Origin: Streptomyces liliifuscus
GTDB lineage: Bacteria; Actinomycetota; Actinomycetes; Streptomycetales; Streptomycetaceae
NCBI RefSeq assembly: GCF_016598615.1
Contig: NZ_CP066831.1
Coordinates: 5,394,001 to 5,458,000, forward strand
Direction of reading: 5' to 3'
Length of the DNA: 64,000 bases
Made by a program: the position numbers and the translations under genes. The number at the start of each line of letters is the position of its first letter. Position 1 is the first letter of the stretch. This document shows positions 16,996 to 25,900 of this stretch, piece after piece. The notes below the pieces were generated by a model that was not told the origin of the DNA, searched no databases, and saw nothing but the letters and a program-made list of their open reading frames with translations.

Positions 16996-17544
16996 ATGGA
17001 CGAAAGACGCACCGTGAAAGTGTCGAAGTATCTCTCGAAGCACCTGCGGCATCAGCCCGAGCGGATCGGGCTCACGCTCGACGAGGCCGGCTGGGTCGAG
17101 ATCGAAACGCTCATGGCCGCGGCGGCGGCACACGGCTTCCGGTTCACCCGGGACGAGCTCGACCACGTGGTCGCGAACAACGACAAGCGGCGATTCGCGA
17201 TCGAGGGCTCGCGGATCCGTGCCAGCCAGGGCCACTCAGTCGAGGTCGACCTGGGCCTGGCGGCGGCGACCCCGCCCGCGTACCTCTACCACGGGACCGT
17301 CGCCCACAGCCTGGACGCGATCCGCGCCGAGGGGCTGCTGCCGATGAACCGGCACGACGTGCACCTCTCGCCCGACCGCGAGACCGCGACCCGTGTCGGT
17401 GCCCGCCGCGGCCGTCCCGTCGTGCTCTCCGTGGACGCGGCCGCCATGCACCGCGACGGCCACGAGTTCCGGGTGAGCGCCAACGGGGTCTGGCTCACGG
17501 CCGCCGTGCCCCCGCGCTATCTGCGGTTTCCGGCCCCGCACTGA
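16996..17544 (+). CDS. kptA: RNA 2'-phosphotransferase (Tpt1/KptA family)
   Basis: 182 aa from ATG 16996 (an earlier ATG at 16960 is possible). The N terminus VSKYLSKHLRHQPERIGLTLDEAGWV is the diagnostic KptA start. The C-terminal half holds the NAD-binding ADP-ribosyltransferase-like fold, with YLYHGTVAHSLDAIRAEGL and MNRHDVHLSPD. The enzyme transfers an internal 2'-phosphate from RNA to NAD, making ADP-ribose 1'',2''-cyclic phosphate. In eukaryotes it finishes tRNA splicing, but bacteria lack that pathway, so its natural substrate is unclear. No RNA ligase is encoded nearby. A degenerate repeat array follows its stop. Confidence 0.92.
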   Translation: MDERRTVKVSKYLSKHLRHQPERIGLTLDEAGWVEIETLMAAAAAHGFRFTRDELDHVVANNDKRRFAIEGSRIRASQGHSVEVDLGLAAATPPAYLYHGTVAHSLDAIRAEGLLPMNRHDVHLSPDRETATRVGARRGRPVVLSVDAAAMHRDGHEFRVSANGVWLTAAVPPRYLRFPAPH

Positions 17545-17563
17545 GCGGACGCGGGTCGTCCGG

Positions 17564-17710
17564 CGGGCTGGCCCGGACCCATCGCAGCGGACTGGCCCGA
17601 GTCCATCCCCCCGTGGGCTTGCCCAGATCCATCAGCGCGGGCTTGCCCGGACCCATCGGCGCGGGCTTGCCTGAGCCAAGTCCATCCTCTGCGAGCCTGC
17701 CCGGCCCCGG
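17564..17710. repeat. degenerate ~24-bp tandem repeat array after kptA
   Basis: About six copies of a unit resembling cgggctTGCCCggacCCATC separated by three to six variable bases, starting 20 bp after the kptA stop. Copies begin near 17564, 17588, 17613, 17638, 17662 and 17692. No supported gene in it. Confidence 0.7.
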
Positions 17711-17777
17711 ACAGGGACCCCGCACCGCCCACCGGCCGTTTGAGGTGTGCCTGGCGGCTGCGCTTAGGCTCTGAGGC

Positions 17778-18692
17778 ATGAGTCTGCGCCTGAGCACCGT
17801 GATCCTGCCGTACCTCCGCTGGCACGAGGGAGGGCGTTCCGCATGGCAGCGCGCCGAGCAGCTCGGGTTCCACACCGCGTTCACGTACGACCATCTGTCG
17901 TGGCGGACGTTCCGCGAGGGGCCCTGGTACGGGGCGGTGCCGACGCTCACCGCCGCCGCGGGAGCCACCGACCGGCTGCGCCTCGGCACGCTGGTCACCT
18001 CCCCGAACTTCCGGCATCCGGTGACCCTCGCCAAGGAACTGATCGCGCTGGACGACATCTCCGGTGGCCGGATCACACTGGGCATCGGCGCGGGCGGCAA
18101 CGGCTTCGACGCCACAACGCTGCTGAAGAGCGGCGAGGAGCCCTGGACGCCGCGCGAGCGAGCCGACCGCTTCGGCGAGTTCGTGCCGCTGCTCGACCGG
18201 CTGCTCACCGAGGACTCCGTCTCGTACGACGGCACGTTCTATTCGGCGCGCGAGGCCTACAACATCCCCGGGTGCGTCCAGCGGCCCCGGCTGCCCTTCG
18301 CGGTCGCCGCCACCGGGCCGCGCGGGCTGAAGCTCGCCGCCGGGTACGGGGAGGCGTGGGTGACGACGGGCGATCCGAAACTGTTCGAGACGGGCACGCC
18401 CGAGCAGTCGGTTCAGGCCATTCGCGGACAGGTCGAGAAGCTGGCCACCGCGTGCGAGGCGGTCGGCCGCGACGTGAACGAACTCGACAAGGTCCTGCTC
18501 ACCGGTTTCACCCCGGACCGCGCGCGTCCGCTGGAGTCCCTCGACGCGTTCGTCGACTTCGCGGGCCGGCACATGGAGCTGGGCTTCACCGACATCGTGA
18601 TCCACTGGCCCGTCCCGGACTATCCGGACTTCGCCGCGGACGAGAAGGTCTTCGAGCACATCGCGATGGAGGCGGTCGGACAACTCGGCTGA
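17778..18692 (+). CDS. LLM-class (luciferase-like) flavin or F420-dependent oxidoreductase
   Basis: 304 aa. It is a TIM-barrel protein of the bacterial luciferase superfamily: SLRLSTVILPYLRW at the start, the conserved RLRLGTLVTSPNFRHPVTLAKE segment, the DDISGGRITLGIGAGG motif and PFAVAATGPRGLKLAA. Many streptomycete members use coenzyme F420 and others FMN; the sequence alone does not decide. Substrate unknown. Its own ATG start follows the kptA repeat array, and the next gene is 254 bp away, so it is probably monocistronic. Confidence 0.88.
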   Translation: MSLRLSTVILPYLRWHEGGRSAWQRAEQLGFHTAFTYDHLSWRTFREGPWYGAVPTLTAAAGATDRLRLGTLVTSPNFRHPVTLAKELIALDDISGGRITLGIGAGGNGFDATTLLKSGEEPWTPRERADRFGEFVPLLDRLLTEDSVSYDGTFYSAREAYNIPGCVQRPRLPFAVAATGPRGLKLAAGYGEAWVTTGDPKLFETGTPEQSVQAIRGQVEKLATACEAVGRDVNELDKVLLTGFTPDRARPLESLDAFVDFAGRHMELGFTDIVIHWPVPDYPDFAADEKVFEHIAMEAVGQLG

Positions 18693-18946
18693 GGCCCTGC
18701 CCGGCACCCCGCTCCGACACGTCGCTCCGGCGCCTCGCCTCGGCGCCTCCCTCCGACACCTCATTCCCGAGGCACGCTCCCGAGGCTGATCGGGGGGTGG
18801 CGGCCGCTTCGACGGTCCTTCACCCGGTTCCCTCCAGGATGGCCGCACTGCACCCCGTGGATGAAAAAGGTGCAGGTGAGGGCAGGTGTCACTCAGATGT
18901 GCGGACCGCCGCACGCCCGTGCGCGCATATGCGGGAGAATGAGGAA

Positions 18947-19816
18947 GTGACCTCAGCGACCCGACGGCCCGGGAACCCGGCCTCCACTCTCCCGCCCCGG
19001 CTGATCGCCACGGATCTCGACGGCACCCTGCTGCGCGATGACAAGTCCGTCTCGCCGCGCACGATCGCCGCCCTGGCCGCCGCCGAGGAGGCGGGCATCG
19101 AGGTCTTCTTCGTGACAGGACGGCCCGCCCGCTGGATGGACGTCGTCAGCGACCATGTCCACGGTCATGGCCTCGCCATCTGCGGGAACGGCGCCGCCGT
19201 GGTCGACCTGCACGGCGGCCCCGGCGCCCACCGCTTCGTCAAGGTCCGGGAACTGGCGCGGGAGAACGCGCTCGACGCGGTACGGCTGCTCCGTGACGCC
19301 GCGCCGGGCACGGTGTTCGCCATCGAGCAGACGTACGGCTTCTACCAGGAGCCGGCGTATCCGAAGCTGCACATGGAGACCCCCGACACCCTCGCGCCCG
19401 CCGAGAAACTCCTGGCGCCGGACGCGCCCGGTGCCGATGAGCCCGTGCTCAAGATCCTCGCCTTCCACCACGAGATCGCCCCGGACGACTTCCTCATGAC
19501 GGCCCGCCTGGCCATCGGCGACCGGGCCAACGTCACCCGCTCCAGCCCGAGCGCTCTCCTGGAGATCAGCGGCCCCGGAGTCTCGAAGGCCAGCACGCTC
19601 GCGCTGTGCTGTGCCGAGCGCGGTATCTCGCACGAGGAGGTCGTCGCCTTCGGCGACATGCCCAACGACGTGGAGATGCTCACCTGGGCGGGCACGTCGT
19701 ACGCGATGGGCAACGCCCACCCCGACGTGATCGCGGCAGCCTCCGGTCGTACGGTCGCCAACAACGAGGACGGGGTGGCCGTCGTGATCGAGCGGATACT
19801 CGCGGACCGCCGGTAG
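18947..19816 (+). CDS. HAD superfamily hydrolase, Cof subfamily
   Basis: 289 aa from GTG 18947, chosen because GGAG lies nine bases upstream; ATG 18929 is an alternative. Motif I is ATDLDGTLLRDD, motif II is VTGRPARWM, and the C-terminal motif is FGDMPNDVEML, with a C2-type cap between them. It is likely a sugar-phosphate or related phosphatase. It is paralogous to the HAD at 6503-7378. The last codons (ERILADRR) are the first copy of a 29-bp tandem repeat that continues past the stop codon. Confidence 0.88.
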   Translation: MTSATRRPGNPASTLPPRLIATDLDGTLLRDDKSVSPRTIAALAAAEEAGIEVFFVTGRPARWMDVVSDHVHGHGLAICGNGAAVVDLHGGPGAHRFVKVRELARENALDAVRLLRDAAPGTVFAIEQTYGFYQEPAYPKLHMETPDTLAPAEKLLAPDAPGADEPVLKILAFHHEIAPDDFLMTARLAIGDRANVTRSSPSALLEISGPGVSKASTLALCCAERGISHEEVVAFGDMPNDVEMLTWAGTSYAMGNAHPDVIAAASGRTVANNEDGVAVVIERILADRR

Positions 19817-19874
19817 CGGAGCGGACACTCGCCGCACGCCAGTAGTCGAGCCGACACTCGCCGAGCGCCGGTAA
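19788..19874 (+). repeat. three 29-bp tandem repeats starting in the HAD gene's last codons
   Basis: Three head-to-tail 29-bp units at 19788-19816, 19817-19845 and 19846-19874. Each has the core actcgc-gnncgcc and ends in tag or taa. The first unit is the end of the HAD gene including its stop; the other two are non-coding and diverged by a few bases. The period is not a multiple of three. Confidence 0.88.
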
Positions 19875-19904
19875 GGGACGGCATCCTGGCGCCTGCCCCT
19901 TACC
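19870..19904. terminator. possible bidirectional terminator between convergent genes
   Basis: GGTAAGGG (19870-19877) pairs with CCCTTACC (19897-19904) around a 19-base loop. It lies between the HAD gene (+) and the M23 peptidase gene (-). Confidence 0.45.
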
Positions 19905-19925
19905 CACCCTCTCCTGGACCTCGAT

Positions 19926-20972
19926 CTACAGCCGAACCCCACGCCTGGCCAGCCACTCCCGTGGATCGACTCCCGATCCCAGCTGGGGCGTCAGGCGTAC
20001 CTCGAAGTGCAGATGCGGCCCGGTCGAGTTGCCCGTCGTGCCCGACTGGCCCACCCACTGCCCCGCGGCCACCCGCTCGCCCTGTTCCACGGTGACAGCG
20101 GCCAGGTGGGCGTACTGGGTGTAGTAGCCCCCCGCGTGTTTCACCACGACCTCGATCCCGAACGCGCCGCCGCACGACACCTTCACCACCCGCCCCGCGC
20201 CCACCGACCGCACCGGCGTCCCGATGTCCACCGCGAAGTCCTGCCCGGTGTGCCGGCTCGCCCAGCGATCACCGCCGTTGCCGAAGCCCGAGGAGAGTTC
20301 GTACGTCTCCACGGGCGCGACCCACGGCTGGACGAAACCCGTTCGCGGCTGGTCGAGCCGGACGGCGCCACGGCACGCGCCGGCCGCGACCGCGGCGTCC
20401 GCCTGCCCCTGGAGCGTCCACTGGGCCTCTTCCAGCTTCTTCTCGATCCCCCGCTTGATCTTGGCGAGTTCGCCGTTGCGCCGCTCCAGCACCTGCCAGG
20501 CCGACGCCGCCTTCTCCTCGTCGGCGGCGAGCCGTGCCTCGGCCCTGCGACTCTTGGTGACAGCGTTGTTGACCGCCAGATCCGCCTGCCAGACGGCACG
20601 CTGACCCCGCATCAGCTCCTCGGGGCTCTCCGCGAGCAGCATCTGCGCGGTGTGCGGGAGTCCGCCGCCGCTGCGGTACTGGGCGCGCGCGATCCGGCCG
20701 AGATCCCCGTGCAGCGCGGCGATGTCCTCCCGCTCACGCGTGAGGAGCCGCTCCAGACGCTGCGCCCGGCCCCGCTGCACCTCGGCCTCCCGGCGCCCCG
20801 CCTCGTACTGCTGCGTCGCCAGCGAAGCCTCCTCGTACAGCCGCACCACCTCGGCGCTCAGGCCGCCCCGGGTGTCGGTGTCTCCCGTGGCCGACGTGGG
20901 CCGGGCGATCAGGACGGCCAGCGCGCACAGCAGCACGGGGAGGAACAGGGGATGGCGACGTCGTGAGCGCAT
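19926..20972 (-). CDS. secreted M23 (LytM) peptidase with N-terminal coiled coil
   Basis: 348 aa. A basic start (MRSRRRHP) and a hydrophobic stretch of about 20 residues form a signal peptide. Residues 40-190 are a long charged coiled coil, as in EnvC-like and SteB-like LytM proteins. The C-terminal LytM domain has HTGQDFAVDIGTPV (first zinc His and Asp) and GPHLHFEVRL (zinc His motif HxH), so it looks catalytically intact. It should act outside the membrane on peptidoglycan cross-links, or activate an amidase. No partner gene is adjacent. Confidence 0.92.
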   Translation of the reverse strand: MRSRRRHPLFLPVLLCALAVLIARPTSATGDTDTRGGLSAEVVRLYEEASLATQQYEAGRREAEVQRGRAQRLERLLTREREDIAALHGDLGRIARAQYRSGGGLPHTAQMLLAESPEELMRGQRAVWQADLAVNNAVTKSRRAEARLAADEEKAASAWQVLERRNGELAKIKRGIEKKLEEAQWTLQGQADAAVAAGACRGAVRLDQPRTGFVQPWVAPVETYELSSGFGNGGDRWASRHTGQDFAVDIGTPVRSVGAGRVVKVSCGGAFGIEVVVKHAGGYYTQYAHLAAVTVEQGERVAAGQWVGQSGTTGNSTGPHLHFEVRLTPQLGSGVDPREWLARRGVRL

Positions 20973-21144
20973 GACATCGATCGTGTCGCGCTCAAGCGGC
21001 TCCGGTCCTGTTCAAGTCGTACACCTGGGGGACCGGTTGTCACGGATGGACCATTCCACTGAGCCGAACAGGGGCCTGGTCGAGGGGACTTCGGCGGGTC
21101 GCATTGCGCTGCTGACCGGACCGGCCGACCGCACCCGGGTTCCT

Positions 21145-22806
21145 TCAGTACGGCGCCTCCCACACCACCGACGCGCCACCGCCGTTCTCCCCACTGCCCG
21201 GCCCGTACCAACTGTCCCCGCCCAACGACTCCGCCCGTCGCGCCAGGTTCTTGAGCCCGCTGCGCCGCCCGCCCTCGGGGATGCCGACACCGTCGTCCGT
21301 GACGGTCAGCCGTACGCCGAGCCGTCCGTCCGGCAGTCGTACGGTCGCGTCCACGGTGACGTCGATACGGGACGCCCCCGCGTGCCGGAAGGCGTTGGAC
21401 AGGGCCTCGCGGAGGGCCGCGATGAGGTTCTTGGCCGTGAGTTCGCCGACCGCCATGTCGACGGGCCCGACGAAGTGGTGCGACGGCCTGAAGCCGAGCG
21501 GCACGGCGGCCATGTTGATCTCGCGCAGCACGCGTGTCCGCAGCCCTGTAGGCACGTCGGCCGGTTCCTGCTGGAGCGCGAAGATGGCGGTGCGGATCTC
21601 CTGGATGGTGACGTCGAGTTCGTCGACCGCCTTGCCCACACCCTGTCGCACCTCGGGCACGGCGGACCTCCGCTGTGCGCTCTCCAGCATCATCCCGGTG
21701 GTGAACAGTCGCTGGATGACGAGATCGTGCAGGTCACGGGCGATCCGGTCGCGGTCCTCGTAGACCGCGAGCCGCTCCCGGTCGCGCTGCATCTCCGCCA
21801 TCATCAGAGCCAGAGCGGCCTGCGAGGCGAACCGCGTCGCCAGGTTGCTCTCGGTCTCCGAGAACGGCCGCGAGCCCTCCGAGCGAGCCATGACGAGGGT
21901 TCCCATGACGCGGCCGCCGCTCTGGAGGGGCAGCAGCATCGTCGGCCCGTAGCCGCCGGAGAGGTCGCCGAGCATGCGCGGGTCGGTTGCCGCGTGCTCG
22001 ACGAACACGGCTTCTCCCGCAAGGAGTTCGCCCACGACCTCGTTCTCGGCCGGCACGACCAGCCCCAGCGCCTTCGACGGCCGTTCGGACGCCACGGCGA
22101 CGATCTCCAGACCGCCCCCGGCCGCGGGCAACAGTACGAGTCCGGCGGCCGAGTCGGAGAGCCGGCGAGCCTGTTCCGCGACCACTTGGAGGGCCTCGTC
22201 GGCGTCCCCGCCGGACAGGAGCGCGGTCGTGACGGCCACGGATCCGTCGATCCAGCGCTCGCGCTGCTTGGCGGCCTCGTACAGACGCGCGTTCCCGATG
22301 GCGATGCCCGCCTCCCCGGCCAGCACACGCACCATGTCGAGGTCGTGGTCGTCGAACGACCCTCCGCCGCGCTTCTCGGCCAGGTAGAGGTTGCCGAAGA
22401 TCTCCCCCTGCACACGGATGGGGACCCCCAGGAAGCCGCGCATCCGTGGATGGTGCTCCGGGAACCCGCACGACCGGGGATCTTCCGTCGGCTCCGCGAG
22501 CCGCACGGGTTCGGGCTCGCGGAGGAGTTCCCCCAGCAGCCCCTCGTGCCCGTTCGGCAGCCGCCCGATCAGCCGGGCCGTCTCCCCGTCGACTCCCTGA
22601 TACACGAACTCGGCCAGCCCGTTTCCGTCCTCCGCCGCCACGCCGATCGCCGCGTAGCGCGCGTCCGCCAGCTCCGCCGCGGTCCCACAGATCCGCTCCA
22701 GCGTGGACCGCAGCTCAAGCCCGCTCCCCACCGACCGCATCGCTTCCAGCAACCGCGGCACATCATCAGAATCCGCGACACCACCAAAGCTCGACACGTC
22801 AGGCAT
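21145..22806 (-). CDS. GAF-domain sensor histidine kinase (DevS/NarL-partner type)
   Basis: 553 aa. Two GAF domains (about residues 25-180 and 190-345), a HisKA_3 dimerisation helix with DRIARDLHDLVIQRLF (phospho-acceptor His360), and a C-terminal HATPase with EALSNAFRHAGA, DDGVGIPEGG and GLKNLARRAE boxes. There are no membrane segments, so it is a soluble sensor. The first GAF contains MRGFLGVPIRVQGEIFGNLYLAEKR-type sequence like the mycobacterial DevS/DosT oxygen and redox sensors; heme binding is not proven here. No response regulator is adjacent. It lies 187 bp downstream of cydDC on the same strand, which suggests a link with respiration. Confidence 0.9.
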   Translation of the reverse strand: MPDVSSFGGVADSDDVPRLLEAMRSVGSGLELRSTLERICGTAAELADARYAAIGVAAEDGNGLAEFVYQGVDGETARLIGRLPNGHEGLLGELLREPEPVRLAEPTEDPRSCGFPEHHPRMRGFLGVPIRVQGEIFGNLYLAEKRGGGSFDDHDLDMVRVLAGEAGIAIGNARLYEAAKQRERWIDGSVAVTTALLSGGDADEALQVVAEQARRLSDSAAGLVLLPAAGGGLEIVAVASERPSKALGLVVPAENEVVGELLAGEAVFVEHAATDPRMLGDLSGGYGPTMLLPLQSGGRVMGTLVMARSEGSRPFSETESNLATRFASQAALALMMAEMQRDRERLAVYEDRDRIARDLHDLVIQRLFTTGMMLESAQRRSAVPEVRQGVGKAVDELDVTIQEIRTAIFALQQEPADVPTGLRTRVLREINMAAVPLGFRPSHHFVGPVDMAVGELTAKNLIAALREALSNAFRHAGASRIDVTVDATVRLPDGRLGVRLTVTDDGVGIPEGGRRSGLKNLARRAESLGGDSWYGPGSGENGGGASVVWEAPY

Positions 22807-22916
22807 ACACAGAGCCTAATTAGTCCCTTTTGTGATTGAAAGTCGAGCCCTTCGAGCTGAGGACCACGACCATCTGCTTGGAAGGGCGATCGGACTCACG
22901 CACAACGGGCACAACC

Positions 22917-22972
22917 GCCCGCTTTCAGGGGCGCGGGGAACTGCGCGACCAGCCACCACACCCCCGCAGCCG
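22917..22972. repeat. dispersed streptomycete intergenic repeat
   Basis: The stretch containing caggggcgcggggaactgcg followed by cgaccagccacc matches, from memory, a sequence scattered between genes in many Streptomyces genomes. It contains GCGCG...CGCGC-type dyad symmetry and lies in the gap between cydDC and the histidine kinase. No second copy was noticed in this window. Confidence 0.55.
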
Positions 22973-22993
22973 ACCTACCACCGCAACCAAGCC

Positions 22994-25900
22994 TCACCGC
23001 ACACCAACCAACCGCTCCGTCCGACTCTCCCGCTCGAACATCCCCCGCAACGCCCCCTCCCCACGCACCAACTCCCCGTACGCCCCCCGCTGCACCACAC
23101 ACCCGTCATCCAGCACGATCACCTCGTCGACCGCCTCAAGCCCCGCCAGCCGATGCGTGATCAACAACGTCGTACGCCCCTCGGTCGCGGCCAGCAGGTC
23201 GGCGGTGAGCGCATCCGCGGTCGCCAGGTCGAGATGCTCCGCGGGCTCGTCGAGAACGAGCACGGGAAAGTCCGCGAGCAACGCCCGCGCCAGAGCGAGC
23301 CGCTGCCGCTGCCCCCCGGACAACCGCGCCCCGTGCTCACCGATCAACGTGTCCAGCCCGTCGGGCAGCCCGTCGACCCAGTCGAGCAACCGCACCCGCC
23401 CCAGCACGTCCCGCAGCGCGGAATCCGTGGCGTCCTTCCGAGCGAGCAGCAGGTTCTCCCGTACGGAACTGTCGAAGAGATGGGCATCCTGTGCGCACAG
23501 CCCGACCAGCCGCCGTACGTCGTCACCGTCCATGCCGTACGCGTCGACGCCGCCCAGCGTGTACGTCCCCGCACCGGCGTCCAGGAACCGCAGCAACACC
23601 TGGGCGAGGGTCGTCTTGCCCGCCCCGGACGTCCCCACCACAGCAGTGCGCCGTCCGCGTTCAAGCGTCAGGTCGACCCCGGCGAGCGCGTCCCGCTCCT
23701 GTCCGGCGTGACGGGCGGCCAGGCCCTTCACGACGACGGGGAACGGCGTCCCGGGCGCCTCCAGCGGCCGCTCCGGTTCGCGTACGGGCTCGGGCGCGTC
23801 CAGCACCTCGTACACGCGCTCCGCGCTCTGGCGCACCCGTTGGCGGTACTGGACCGCGAGGGGCAGCCCCAGGACGGCCTCGAAGGCGGCGAGCGGGGTG
23901 AGGACGACGACGGCCATCGCCACGCCGCTGAGCCGCCCGTCGAGGACCGCCTGGGCGCCGACGAGGGCGGTGGCCGCGACGGTGAGTCCGGAGACCAACG
24001 CGATGAGCCCGTCGCCGAGCGCGGTGGCGGTGGCGGCGCGTGAGGCGATACGGGTCAGTTCGCCGTCCGCCCGCCGTACCTCGGCGGTACGCGCGGGCAG
24101 TGCACCAGCGACCGTCAACTCGGCCGTCCCCGTGAGGAGATCGGCCACCCGGGTCGCCAGTACTCCGCGTGCCGGGGCCAGCCAGCGCTCGGAACGGCGT
24201 GCGACGGGCCCGGTCACCAGTGGGACGCCCACCCCGGCGGCGAGCAGCCCGAGCGCGAGGGCGGCCCCGGCCTCCGGCAGCAGCCAGGCCGTGAACCCGA
24301 CGGAGCCGGCGGACACGACGGCCGCGGCCGCGGCGGGCAGCAGCCAGCGGAGCCAGTAGTCCTGCAACGCGTCGACGTCGGCGACGAGTCGCGAGAGCAG
24401 ATCACCGCGGCGGGCGGTACGCAGCCCGGCGGGCGCGAGCCGTTCGAGGCGCCGGTACACGGCGACCCGGGTGTCGGCGAGCATCCGCAGCACCGCGTCG
24501 TGCGACACGAGCCGCTCGGCGTACCGGAAGACGGCCCGCCCGATTCCGAACGCCCGCGTGGCCGTCACGGCGACCATCAGATAGAGCACGGGCGGCTGCT
24601 GCGAGGCCCTGGAGATCAGCCAGCCGGAGGTGGCCATGAGGCCGACAGCACTGCCGAGCGCGAGACTGCCGAGCAGGAGGGCAAGCACCAGCCGCCCGCG
24701 CCGAGGCCCGGCCATGGCACGCACCCGCGCGAGCACACCCTCCCGCCCCTTCGGGAGCAGGGTCGACGCTTCCTCGCCGCCCGCGGGCACCGCGGCCACC
24801 AGATCGGCCCGAAGCTCCTTGCCACCGCCGGAGCCCACGGAACCGTCCACCGCGACGGGCGCCTCCGGCTCCAGCCGCACCACCCGGTCCGCCACGTCCA
24901 GCAGCGCGGGCCGGTGGACGACGAGCAGCACGGTCCGCCCCACCGCAAGGCGCCTGACCGCTTCCACGACCTCGGCCTCGGTCGCTCCGTCCAGCGAGGC
25001 CGTCGGCTCGTCGAGCAGCAGCACCGGCCGGTCCGCGAGGAACGCCCGCGCCAGAGCCAGCCGTTGACGCTGCCCGGCGGACAGCCCGGCACCTTCCTCA
25101 CCCAGCAGCGTCCGTACGCCCTCGGGCAGCGCGTCCACGAATTCAAGAGCCCCGGCATCCGCCAGCGCCCGCCGCACCGCGGAGTCGTCGGCGTCCGGCC
25201 GCGCCAGCCGTACGTTCTCGGCGACGGACCCGGCATACAGATGAGGGCGCTGCGGTACCCAGGCGACCTGTGAGCGCCACTCCTCCAGGGAGGTCCCGGT
25301 GAGATCGGCTCCCCCGACACGCACGCGACCCGAGGTGGGGGCCACGAATCCCAACAGCACGTTCAGGAGCGTCGACTTGCCCACGCCACTGGGCCCGACG
25401 AGGGCAACCGTCTCTCCGGGGTCGACCGCGAAGGACACGTCCGACACCGCGTCCGAGGACCGCCCGGGGTACCGGACCGTCACCCCTTCGAAGCGCACCC
25501 CTCCGGAGGGCGGCACCGCGCCGGTCCCGGACGTCGGCTCCGGGGTCTCCAGGACCGAGAAGATCTCCTCTGCGGCCGACAGCCCCTCCGCCGCCGCGTG
25601 ATACTGCGCCCCCACCTGTCGCAGTGGCAGATAGGCCTCGGGCGCGAGAATGAGGACGACCAGACCGTCGTACAACGCCATCTCGCCGTGGACGAGCCGC
25701 ATTCCGATGGTCACCGCGACCAGGGCGACCGAGATCGTGGCAAGCAGCTCCAGCGCGAAGGACGAGATGAAGGCGATCCGCAGGGTCCGCATCGTCGCCT
25801 GGCGGTACTCCCCGGTGATCCGGCGGATCGAGTCGGCCTGCGCCTTGGCCCGACCGAACACCTTGAGTGTGGGCAGTCCCGCGACCACATCCAGGAAGTG

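Noticed and set aside
20973..21144. c-di-AMP riboswitch upstream of the M23 peptidase gene
   Set aside because: Such switches precede some Streptomyces cell wall hydrolase genes, but I could not find the conserved core motifs in this leader.
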